NCBI GenBank assembly: GCA_022496185.1
Contig: WTXG01000082.1
Span: forward strand, 1 to 64,000
Length of the DNA: 64,000 nucleotides
Source of the DNA: Multifurca ochricompacta
Taxonomy: Eukaryota; Basidiomycota; Agaricomycetes; Russulales; Russulaceae
Direction: 5' to 3'
The notes beneath the pieces were generated by a model. The model saw only the letters and a program-made list of their open reading frames with translations. It was not told the origin of the DNA and did not search any database. Every line of letters starts with the position of its first letter. Positions within the stretch are counted from its first letter, which is position 1. The translations under genes and the position numbers were made by a program. Below, piece by piece: positions 57,298 through 64,000 of this stretch.

Positions 57298-58478
57298 ATG
57301 TCCTTCATCGCTACCAATGCTGCCATCGACGCCTTCACCGCCACTGCTGTAGTCATCGAGAATTCCCCTCTGCCCACCCTCTACATGCCCCTCTTCACCC
57401 ATTGACTACAAGGCCGCCGAAGCTCAAGTTAAAAATCAATCCCCCAACCCCAACAACGACTTTGATCACAGTGAAGAGCCACACCCAAATGACCTACTGG
57501 GCATGGAATTGGATGACGAGGTACCAGAATTCCCATTCATCGCTAACAATCCCAATTCCTTGATGTATTACCCTCTCAGATCACTATGGCGATGGGACAG
57601 CTGCTATCGCCAAATACATCTTTTATACAAATGGAGGAATGGATGTCGCTGGTTGTATGAAGAAGGGTGGCCCAGTCTATGGGGCCCCGGTCTATTTGGA
57701 AGAAAGATATACAGGACGTCTGCACCACACGATGACTGACGAGCAGCTGGGGCATCTGGCCGCTGAAGACTCTCGCGCCTTCGCGATCGATGAGGTGCTG
57801 AACGACATGCGCCTTCCACGTCTCAAGGCGAAGTAATGAGACTGCGGAAGACTTTGACATTGCGCACGATGCTCAACAAACAATACAAGAGCATGCAAAG
57901 ATGATGACCCGACTGACCAGCGGGATGTTCCAGATCAAGCAAGAGTTAGTGGAGATTGGAAGAGGCTGGAGATTGGAGATGCATACCAAACCATTGCTGA
58001 AAGGTACGCTGACACGTATGCCCGACCCCTCCCTCCACGATCGCTAGGGGCCGCCCCGCAATTACTGCCAAATCGGTTTGAGATGCCACGAATGCACGAG
58101 AACCCCCGCGGTGAGATGTGCTGGCAATGCGATAGCAAGTATCACATTAGCTGGAACTGCCCGCTCAACCGCAAGTGGTGTCGACACTGCCGCAGCAATC
58201 TACATTGGAGCCGCTTCTGCATTTTCCATCATATGGGCATCGCCCCAACAATCGTTAACCCTTCGGGATGGTGCGGCAAGTGTCTGCGTCATAATGCAGG
58301 ACACTGCGAGCTTGATTGCCCGGTCTATGACATGTGCCCCCAATGTGGACGATGTGGCCCATACGGCTTTTTGCGCACGCATCAATGCGCAGCCGATGAA
58401 ACTTACACCACCGATGATCGGAATCTGGCAGATGACTATGTGGACTTGGTACAGGATGATGACAGTGTGCATTTCTAG
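57298..58478 (+). pseudogene. Element E ORF3: zinc-knuckle accessory protein (best C-terminus)
   Basis: ATG 57298 (MSFIATNAAIDAFTATAVV); frameshift near 57375; acidic middle (HPNDLLGMELDDEVPEFPF); NGGMDVAGCMKKGGPVYGAP then VYLEERYTGRLHHTM (57639-57836); coiled-coil part in pieces to about 58010; then an unbroken C-terminal 131 codons (58083-58478): PRMHENPRGEMCWQCDSKYH, knuckles CWQCDSKYHISWNC and CRHCRSNLHWSRFC (both C-x2-C-x4-H-x4-C), CGKCLRHNAGHCELDC (C-x2-C-x6-H-x4-C) and CPQCGRCGPYGF...HQC, closing with the acidic DLVQDDDSVHF. The stop is 31 bp before the 3' LTR. The predicted role is nucleic-acid binding in the nucleocapsid or pre-integration complex, but that is inference. Confidence 0.82.
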
Positions 58479-58509
58479 CTGGGTCAGCTTGAACCAGAAA
58501 GGAGGGTGA

Positions 58510-59088
58510 TGTTACAACCAGGGCCTAGTACCCCACTTTTCTTCACTCTCCCTGCTGTGGACCCTTCCCTTCCACCTACCCTCCACTTCCTGATCATGTC
58601 CCCATCCTGGGATCCCTCACGTGCCCTGTTCCCTCCCCGTGACTGCTGTTTGTATATGATGACACATTTTTTACACTTGCTTATGTTTTCCCTTATCACT
58701 TATCTCTAAGGCCAGACACTTACTTAATACCCTATCAGAAGCCAGGCTTTACGCCCTCCGCTTTCATATATTTGGGCCCACTTGACTCCATATTCCTTAT
58801 CAATAGACGCTCACCTCATTACGTATATAAGCCCGCTGTAGACTACACTGTAGCTTCAGACTCGACTTATTGAATACATCGGTGTTTGTCTTCTGGACTT
58901 CCCCTTGAAACCTTTGACTCGATCGTCTCAGTGCTTTTGGCACTTTCCATTCAACATCGTCACTAGGGACAGCCCCTTTGACTTTGACTCATCCATTCAA
59001 ACTCCAAGAGGTCTTATTGATCTCTTATCTGAACACACGTACGAAGCTGTGCACAAGTCGTGCAGAACGTCTCACACCGGATGTAACA
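58510..59088 (+). repeat. Element E 3' LTR (579 bp)
   Basis: TGTTACAACCAGGG ... CCGGATGTAACA. U3 is strongly diverged from the 5' copy, including an 8-bp gap near 58705; R/U5 is nearly identical. Confidence 0.93.
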
Positions 59089-59093
59089 CCATC

Positions 59094-59624
59094 CCAGGAA
59101 GCAGGTCAAGCAACGGATGAATCTTTTCCAGAGCTGACTGTCTGGGGGGGAGTTGGCTGTCCGAGCTGCTGGACCACTACTTGGACGTCCATGGAGAGCT
59201 GTGTGATGGCGGCCATCATGGCGCCCATCATATTATGAAGCTCTGCCGGTGTCATTGTAAGCGGGGTCTGCACTGGCGGCGGGGGATTGGTACTGGGTCC
59301 ACTGGGCCCAGTTGTGGGAGCGGTGCTAGCCATAGGACTAGTAGGACTATTCTGTCTGGCTGGAGGAGTGTCGCGATGAGTAGGAGTGCTGGAATCGGAA
59401 GGAGTGGAAGTAGAAGAAGTAATATCAGGTACACCAGCTTGATGGAGTAATTCGTCAGATAACTGGGAAGCTAAGTTCCTGATAAACTGCTGTTCTTCTA
59501 GTTCTGCCTCGATTGCAGGGGAGATTAAATTTTCTATAGGCGACGGTGCCCGGCTAGGTAATCGAGAGGGTCTAGCGGAGCAAGAGTATGGAGGGTTGGG
59601 TGTTCTAGAACTTCTAGAAGCCAC
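59094..59624 (-). pseudogene. Element F gag, 5' part
   Basis: The frame opens at GTG (59622-59624) in the context ACAGTGGCTTC, the same 11 bases found at the gag opening of E. Ser/Pro/Arg-rich start (ASRSSRTPNPPYSCSARPSR), a helical stretch (LISPAIEAELEEQQFIRNLA), a Thr/Pro/Ser linker, then MTPAELHNMMGAMMAAITQL leading to the core. A TGA at 59106-59108 interrupts it just before the E insertion. Three bases upstream of the GTG is a TGA that ends the 5' frame. Confidence 0.75.
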
Positions 59625-59627
59625 TGT

Positions 59628-60332
59628 TCAATCGGTCAGATATTCTAATTCTGACTTGGGTTCTTCTTCTTCTTCCCAGTCAGCGGCGCGTGCGACGAGG
59701 TCTGTGACCATTACTTCTGTACCGGGGAGATACCAGTTGCCAAAAAGCTCTCTAAGCTCGGCCTCGGCAGATGGGTGGTGGTGTAGACGTTCGGTTATTT
59801 CGTCTAACCAGTTGCGCACCAGTCTGTCACGGTAAATATAAATGTCCTGTTCGTCCTCAAAGCTTTCTTCAATGATGTTGTTGGCTTCGCGGAGAGTAGG
59901 GGAAGTGGAGAGAGCGCCTTCCGATCCTTCTATAGTAGAAGAGGCGGGTGTGGCAAAATGTTCTTCTTGGGTGTTATCCCAACGGTAGTGATAGGTGGGG
60001 TCGAAGGAGGTTGTTGAGGGAAGGGTGTTAAAGGTAAAAGGGAAATTGGGGTCTTCTCTGGAAATGTTCTCCAGATCCTGTTGTCCCTGAATTTCCTGAT
60101 ACGGCTGCTCCTGAATAGGAAGCGGCGGTGTCAAAATGTGTCTTCCTCTCCTTCGAAGTTGTTGGACATGCTCTCTAGCGCACCAGATAATACGGTCGAC
60201 CCACGGAATGCACGGCGTCGTGGAAAAAGGTATGGAAGGTGGTCCACTGGACCAGAAGCTTTGTAGTTTTTGGTGTGTTTCGATGTTACAAGTGCCGCGT
60301 AACGCTAAGCACAGGATGAAAGGGTGTGTCAA
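59628..60332 (-). pseudogene. Element F upstream gag-frame ORF
   Basis: About 234 codons in the same frame as F gag, separated only by TGA ACA GTG. Proline/Gln-rich first half; the second half is acidic and helical (YIYRDRLVRNWLDEITERLH, AEAELRELFGNWYLPGTEVM) ending ADWEEEEEPKSELEYLTD. It has no ATG near its start. It may be the true N-terminus of F Gag split by a CGA-to-TGA change, or a separate upstream ORF from which gag is reinitiated. No family is recognised. Confidence 0.5.
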
Positions 60333-60858
60333 CCAAAGAGGCGAATACTAATGCACACAAGAGTGCACTAGCCAAGCTCCGGCGGTAATGACAAACACCA
60401 GGAAAAATGATGTGGGAAGTTACAGAGCCCAAGGCTGTCTGCCACAGTCTCCTCGACCTATTGGCTGCCTCTCACACAAGGGACACGAGCCCAAGTGCTC
60501 TGAAATCGGTTCTGACAGATGTCTCTCTGAGTTCGTCACCGGTTTCCCGGGGCCCCCTCAGCTCTGCCCAGTTTTACACTCCTTGGTAGGAGATCTGGCA
60601 CAGATGATCCCCAAGCACGTGATAAACATGACAACTTGAGTTTGGAATGACCAAGCAACCAGGATAACCACTACTCGGGTATATCTCTGATCACCGCCTC
60701 GGCTATGAATTATTGGCTCAACTCAGCTACTGTCTGATCAGGCCTCCGACCCCAGGGGTTGTAACTAAGACTAGTGGAAACACTACTACTGCTGTGAAGA
60801 AAGATTTAAAGTGCCGGCCCAAAACTGGGAGGACACATAGGATACAATCTTGTCCTAA
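60333..60858 (-). other. Element F 5' leader
   Basis: About 0.5 kb between the 5' LTR and the first coding frame. Directly after the LTR the minus strand reads TTAGGACAAGATTG, the expected primer-site position, but it does not start with TGG and the tRNA is not identifiable. Confidence 0.5.
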
Positions 60859-61768
60859 TGTAACGGGTGATGCTCCATGTACACTTAGTAAGCAAGAAGG
60901 GCAAAGGTAAAAGTGACCTTTGTCATTGGGCGTACCACAGAGGCAAACATCACACGTCAAGCAATGACCAGGAACTGTGTCACCCACTGTGGTTTATGCA
61001 ACCACAATGACGGTGTTCTGAAACTGGAAGAAGCTGCAGCCCCAAGAGGACAAGATCCAAAGGATTGAGTCACACAGGGAGGCAGTATACCATTAGCACT
61101 ATGTATCAAACTCGTGTAGACAGTTACTCACCTGCAGCCCCAAGAGGACAAGATGGGGGGCTACAGGCTGTTACAGAGGGTCTTATATACATTTCTCAGT
61201 GTAACGAGGTAAGCAGTAAGTGTAAGCAAGAATCAGCAAGTATCAGTCAGCTGTATTGCTGACTGAGCCTTATCTTTGTGATTCGTAAGCTGCTTTACTC
61301 TGCTGACTGATCATGCTCCACAGTGTGATGTCATTATGACATCACTGTGGAGTAGATAACTGATATGTAGTCTGGCCCTTTGGTCTGGAACACGTCTATC
61401 TACTGATACATATGATTCTGTGCTAAAATTGGCCATGGCCCAACCTGGGCCCTTATCTAGAGCTCCACTTACCTAGAACCTTCTAGGCTGGACTCCTCTT
61501 ATCTTGATAACAGCTCCACTTGGTCTAGAACCATCTAGACTGTGGGGCCTTGCCTATTGTGGTAAACACAATAGAGAATCGACTTGTTATTGTTGAGTGG
61601 CTCTTGTGCTGACTAAGCAGCATGTGACTATTACATGTGACTCAGTCACATGATCCATGTCACGACTACATTCCCATGATCACGTGTTGAGACTGCTGGG
61701 TAATCTTCCCACAGTCATGTGATCCAAAAGGGAGAAAAAGAGATGAAAAATAAAGTAGAGCTGTGACA
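60859..61768 (-). repeat. Element F 5' LTR (910 bp)
   Basis: TGTAACGGGTGATG ... AGCTGTGACA. Differs from the 3' LTR at 10 positions, all transitions, each explainable by decay of a CpG. It carries the same CTCCACAGTG palindrome. Confidence 0.93.
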
Positions 61769-61773
61769 GTAAG

Positions 61774-62451
61774 CAATTCAAGCAGAATTGGAAGAAACTC
61801 TTGAGAACACCCATCACAATCCCTATCAATGAAGCTTATCAGCCAGATGTAAATCAATGGATCTGTACCTGTCCTGCAATGGTAATCAACTGGTTCCTTC
61901 TCTGCAAGCATCTTGTTCAAGCTGCCCAGCCAGTTTTGCCACTGTTCTTCCTTGAAGTAAGACGTCAGCGGACAGCCCCAATATGGAGTCACCCCCTCTT
62001 GAAACCACATAGTGAAGATCCCCCAGCACCTCAAAATGTTGCAAGAATTGACAAGACAGCCCCTGGAGCAAATGGTGGCAAGAGGGAGGATAGCAGTGAT
62101 GATGACAATGGTGACAATGACAATGACAACAATGACAATGACAATGATGTACAAGATTTCCAACCAGCATTGCAAGAGAGCTCGACGTTTGAAGAGGCCA
62201 TGAGCGAGAATATCAATATTATTGGAGAATTTCTTGAAGGATTGAAGTACCAGGTCCAATTCTGGGACCACAGTATGCTCCAAGTGCTGGAACGAGAGGG
62301 TGGCTCATTCTTGAGGCTAGCAAAGACTTGCATAGGAAAGGAGAGGCAGATGAGGACAACAAGAGGATTATTACCAACGACATGGCAACCAGAAACAAGC
62401 ACCTCAATGTTCTACCGCTCTAGACCCACACGTTCTGATGAGAACACATGA
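61774..62451 (+). pseudogene. MULE transposase, 3' part with SWIM zinc finger
   Basis: It continues from 38465: YRELSSWRK then QFKQNWKKLLRTPI, IPINEAYQPDVNQW, and the SWIM zinc finger CTC...LLCKHLVQ (C-x-C-xn-C-x-H), which in MULE transposases follows the DDE domain. The tail is acidic with an Asp/Asn repeat (DDDNGDNDNDNNDND) encoded by a GACAAT microsatellite at 62098-62155, and ends at TGA 62449-62451. Together with the two earlier parts this gives a complete transposase apart from two nonsense codons. Confidence 0.85.
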
Positions 62452-62671
62452 TACACAAGGAAAGTCATAAAATAGCTAGACATAGAGTAGTGAGAATGCG
62501 CGAGAACACCAAAGTTCTTATCTAATCCTTACTGATTTGTACTGATATATTGTTGATAACTTTCCTTTTTAAAATAAATATTATTACAAATCACAGTCAT
62601 GTGGCAATATTACTACTTTAGGGATGTCAGTGTGGGGAGAGTTATCTGATCTTATTCCAACTTATATTTTG
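62452..62671 (+). other. MULE 3' subterminal region
   Basis: AT-rich. It contains a diverged extra copy of the terminal motif (TTTAAAATAAATATTATTACAA, then ACTTTAGGGATGTCAG near 62612-62629) ahead of the terminal repeat proper. Confidence 0.6.
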
Positions 62672-62845
62672 TTGATAACTTCCCTTATTAAAATAGATAT
62701 TCAACGATAACTTCCTTTTTAAAATAAATATTATTACAAATTTGAGTCGTGTGACAAGATTACCACTTTAGGGATGTCAGTGGTGAGTCGTGTGACACGA
62801 TTACCACTTTAGGGATGTCAGCGGTGGGGGTGAGTAAGGTAACTT
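62672..62845 (-). repeat. MULE right terminal inverted repeat
   Basis: Reverse complement of 26433-26606, nearly perfect over the inner 150 bp, with the same two-fold CTGACATCCC repeat. It is followed by the 9-bp duplication TTGAAAACT (62846-62854). Confidence 0.88.
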
Positions 62846-62854
62846 TTGAAAACT

Positions 62855-63133
62855 GAACTGGATAAGGAAAGTGTTGTGTGTGCAGTGTGGAATCAATCCT
62901 GTCGGTTCACTTTCCAAAACTCCCCTTTAACGTTGAGACCTGCCAATCATCGTTCACATTATTCCATATTGCAACGCACTAGCAGTTGCTTCATTATTGA
63001 AACAGCTAGTGAACTTGCAAAAAGTCAGTTGAGGCGAGATCCAAAACGTAAAACATTTTCAGTGTGCGTGCTTTCCAATGCCAAGTTCAAACGGATGTAC
63101 AAGTGTTGGTCGCAGTTTGAGACTGTTCTCTAA
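62855..63133 (+). CDS. Unrecognised ORF right of the MULE
   Basis: An open frame of about 93 codons (KESVVCAVWNQSCRFTFQNS ... KCWSQFETVL-stop) with no ATG near its start; its 5' part would lie across the MULE insertion. It is basic, with no known motif. It may be the far half of a host gene disrupted by the MULE, or a chance ORF. I saw no clear continuation on the left side of the MULE. Confidence 0.25.
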   Translation, partial: ELDKESVVCAVWNQSCRFTFQNSPLTLRPANHRSHYSILQRTSSCFIIETASELAKSQLRRDPKRKTFSVCVLSNAKFKRMYKCWSQFETVL

Positions 63134-63379
63134 TCTATTTACCATATCCTCATACAACGCCCTAAAAATACAATCCACACGAATCATCTTCTAATCATGT
63201 CCTATCACGCGTGCCTAGTACCCTCGTAAAAACCCTCTCATCTAACTGCACGCGATCCAATTCCCATTCATCCCATCATCCATTTCCATTTTCAATGTCG
63301 GCCCGTTGATATTCACAATATCCTCTGCACTGTGTCCACGTTCAGATCACCACCTGGCCCGCCAGAAAACCTGCACGAC
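63134..63379. other. Intergenic region before the kinase 3' end
   Basis: C- and T-rich with no feature supported. It would hold the kinase 3' untranslated region and terminator. Confidence 0.35.
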
Positions 63380-64000
63380 TTACCAATTCACACGAATCCG
63401 CTTCCGTAACACATCCATCTCGTCCTCCCCTGCCCGACGTTTAACCACCCTGTCCCTCTCATACAGTCCATACTTCTCCAACACCTCTGAAACAGACGGC
63501 CGTGATCTCGGATTATCAGCCAACAGCGCTTCGCACAGCTTGCGCAAGACCCCCCAACTGTTGTCACCCTCGAGATCATGATCCTCGAGATAATCGATCA
63601 TTCGTCCACAAGCCCACCGGTCAGCAAGGATAGGATTGTACTTCGTATCCGGGTCATCCGATGTTCCAACCTCCGGCGCAGTCCATGTTCGAGTCCCGCG
63701 ATACCCTTCAATCATCGTCTCTTCGTCCTCGACAAGAACAGACAATCCAAAGTCGATAATTGAGAGTCGGGGACAATATCGGTCGCTTTTACTGTCGACC
63801 ACCACGTTCCCAGGCTTCAGGTCAAGATGAGCGATTTTGTGTTCATGCAGAAAGGCGACCCCTTCGAGGAGCTGCGTCTGGAGTGATACCGTTGATCGAC
63901 CAGGATACCACGAGCGGAAATAAACATCAAGGGGTGTCCTACAGGGCAACGCGATCACCCTTCCGATCGTGAGGTCGACAAGACCATGAAGCTCGATGGC
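63380..64000 (-). CDS. Protein kinase, C-terminal part (runs off window)
   Basis: A minus-strand frame open from the window edge to the stop at 63380, about 206 codons. It has the kinase catalytic loop HLDLKPGN (proton acceptor Asp, metal-binding Asn), the metal-binding DFG as IIDFGLSVL, the APE motif as WTAPEVG, and the C-lobe (DRWACGRMIDYLED) with the RPS-type end (DNPRSRPSVSEVLEKYGLYE). It is followed by a basic tail (DVLRKRIRVNW). The N-lobe with glycine loop and VAIK lysine is outside. All visible catalytic residues are kept, so it is probably active. It resembles the many orphan serine/threonine kinases of Agaricomycetes. It is the only clear host gene in the window. Confidence 0.88.
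   Translation of the reverse strand, partial: AIELHGLVDLTIGRVIALPCRTPLDVYFRSWYPGRSTVSLQTQLLEGVAFLHEHKIAHLDLKPGNVVVDSKSDRYCPRLSIIDFGLSVLVEDEETMIEGYRGTRTWTAPEVGTSDDPDTKYNPILADRWACGRMIDYLEDHDLEGDNSWGVLRKLCEALLADNPRSRPSVSEVLEKYGLYERDRVVKRRAGEDEMDVLRKRIRVNW

Larger units (their letters stand above)
51651..59088 (+). mobile_element. Ty3/gypsy chromovirus E, complete, TSD CCATC
   Basis: A plus-strand element of 7,438 bp in F gag, flanked by CCATC (51646-51650 and 59089-59093). It is the same family as A and B. LTRs are 591 bp (51651-52241) and 579 bp (58510-59088) and differ at roughly 30 sites plus several indels, mostly in U3. Content: gag, pol with chromodomain, ORF3, polypurine tract AAAGGAGGGTGA before 58510. 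Confidence 0.95.
38466..61768 (-). mobile_element. Ty3/gypsy chromovirus F, complete, TSD GTAAG, hosts D and E
   Basis: A minus-strand element with 910-bp LTRs (38466-39375 and 60859-61768) and the duplication GTAAG (38461-38465 and 61769-61773). Removing D and E and their duplications gives about 8.4 kb. Order on the minus strand: LTR, leader, gag (split in three by E and D), pol with chromodomain, polypurine tract (AGGAGGGGGG region beside 39375), LTR. The LTRs differ at 10 sites, all transitions, with no indel. Confidence 0.95.
26433..62845 (+). mobile_element. Mutator-like element (MULE), split by G and by F with D and E
   Basis: A DNA transposon with terminal inverted repeats of about 170 bp (26433-26606 and 62672-62845) and a 9-bp duplication. 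Gypsy G (27489-36765) and gypsy F (38466-61768, itself holding D and E) lie inside its transposase gene. Subtracting both and their 5-bp duplications leaves about 3.8 kb, a normal autonomous MULE length. It is the outermost and so the oldest layer of the right-hand block. Confidence 0.9.

Noticed and set aside
61666..62283. Minus-strand ORF of 205 codons with Ile/Val-rich repeats
   Set aside because: It is antisense to the MULE SWIM region; the repeat comes from the GACAAT microsatellite read backwards.

Overview
The window is a stack of nested transposable elements from a basidiomycete fungus, probably an Agaricomycete. The evidence is short GT-AG introns of about 50 nt, chromodomain Ty3/gypsy elements (chromoviruses), Ty1/copia elements, a Mutator-like element (MULE) and a hAT MITE, with a fungal-type protein kinase at the right edge. 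The species cannot be fixed from sequence alone. Very little ordinary host sequence is present: perhaps a small spliced gene near 25.7-26.3 kb, an unrecognised ORF near 62.9 kb, and the 3' part of a kinase gene (63380 to the window end).

Left block (1-23.4 kb). Element A is a minus-strand gypsy element cut by the window start; it keeps a protease start, an intact 495-codon gag and its 5' LTR (1827-2411). A repeat block with GGGTA/TACCC palindromes follows (copy 1 at 2412-3260, copy 2 at 22338-23357). Copia element C- (minus, 3493-7163) carries a 486-bp hAT MITE and is cut off inside integrase by copia element C+ (plus, 7164-22337). C+ is itself split by a 593-bp solo gypsy LTR (10726-11318, target duplication CCAGA) and, inside its 3' LTR, by complete gypsy element B (minus, 14127-22181, duplication ATACC). 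B contains another 593-bp solo LTR (20980-21572, duplication GGAAG).

Middle (23.4-26.4 kb). A broken Tc1/mariner helix-turn-helix gene, copia-type LTR fragments in tail-to-tail inverted arrangement, and a possible small host gene.

Right block (26.4-62.9 kb). One MULE (26433-62845, 9-bp duplication TTGAAAACT) is split by gypsy element G (27489-36765, duplication GTACC) and by gypsy element F (minus, 38466-61768, duplication GTAAG). F's gag is split by two plus-strand gypsy elements, D (44065-51541, duplication AGTTG) and E (51651-59088, duplication CCATC), only 109 bp apart. Removing the insertions leaves a MULE of about 3.8 kb whose transposase has four inferred introns and two in-frame TGA codons.

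Best candidates for something new: (1) a third ORF downstream of the pol chromodomain in B, D and E, encoding a predicted coiled-coil protein with four Cys/His knuckles and an acidic tail; (2) gag frames in five gypsy elements of three lineages that end at a T5 run beside a stop codon, with pol in the -1 frame; (3) gag frames with no AUG at their start, opening at a conserved GTG in good Kozak context; (4) about 2.9 kb of extra coding sequence ahead of gag in G; (5) a hairpin at the predicted RNA 5' end of two copia LTR families, with changes on both strands of the stem; (6) LTR pairs whose differences are almost all CpG transitions, with matching CGA-to-TGA nonsense codons, indicating methylation-driven decay.
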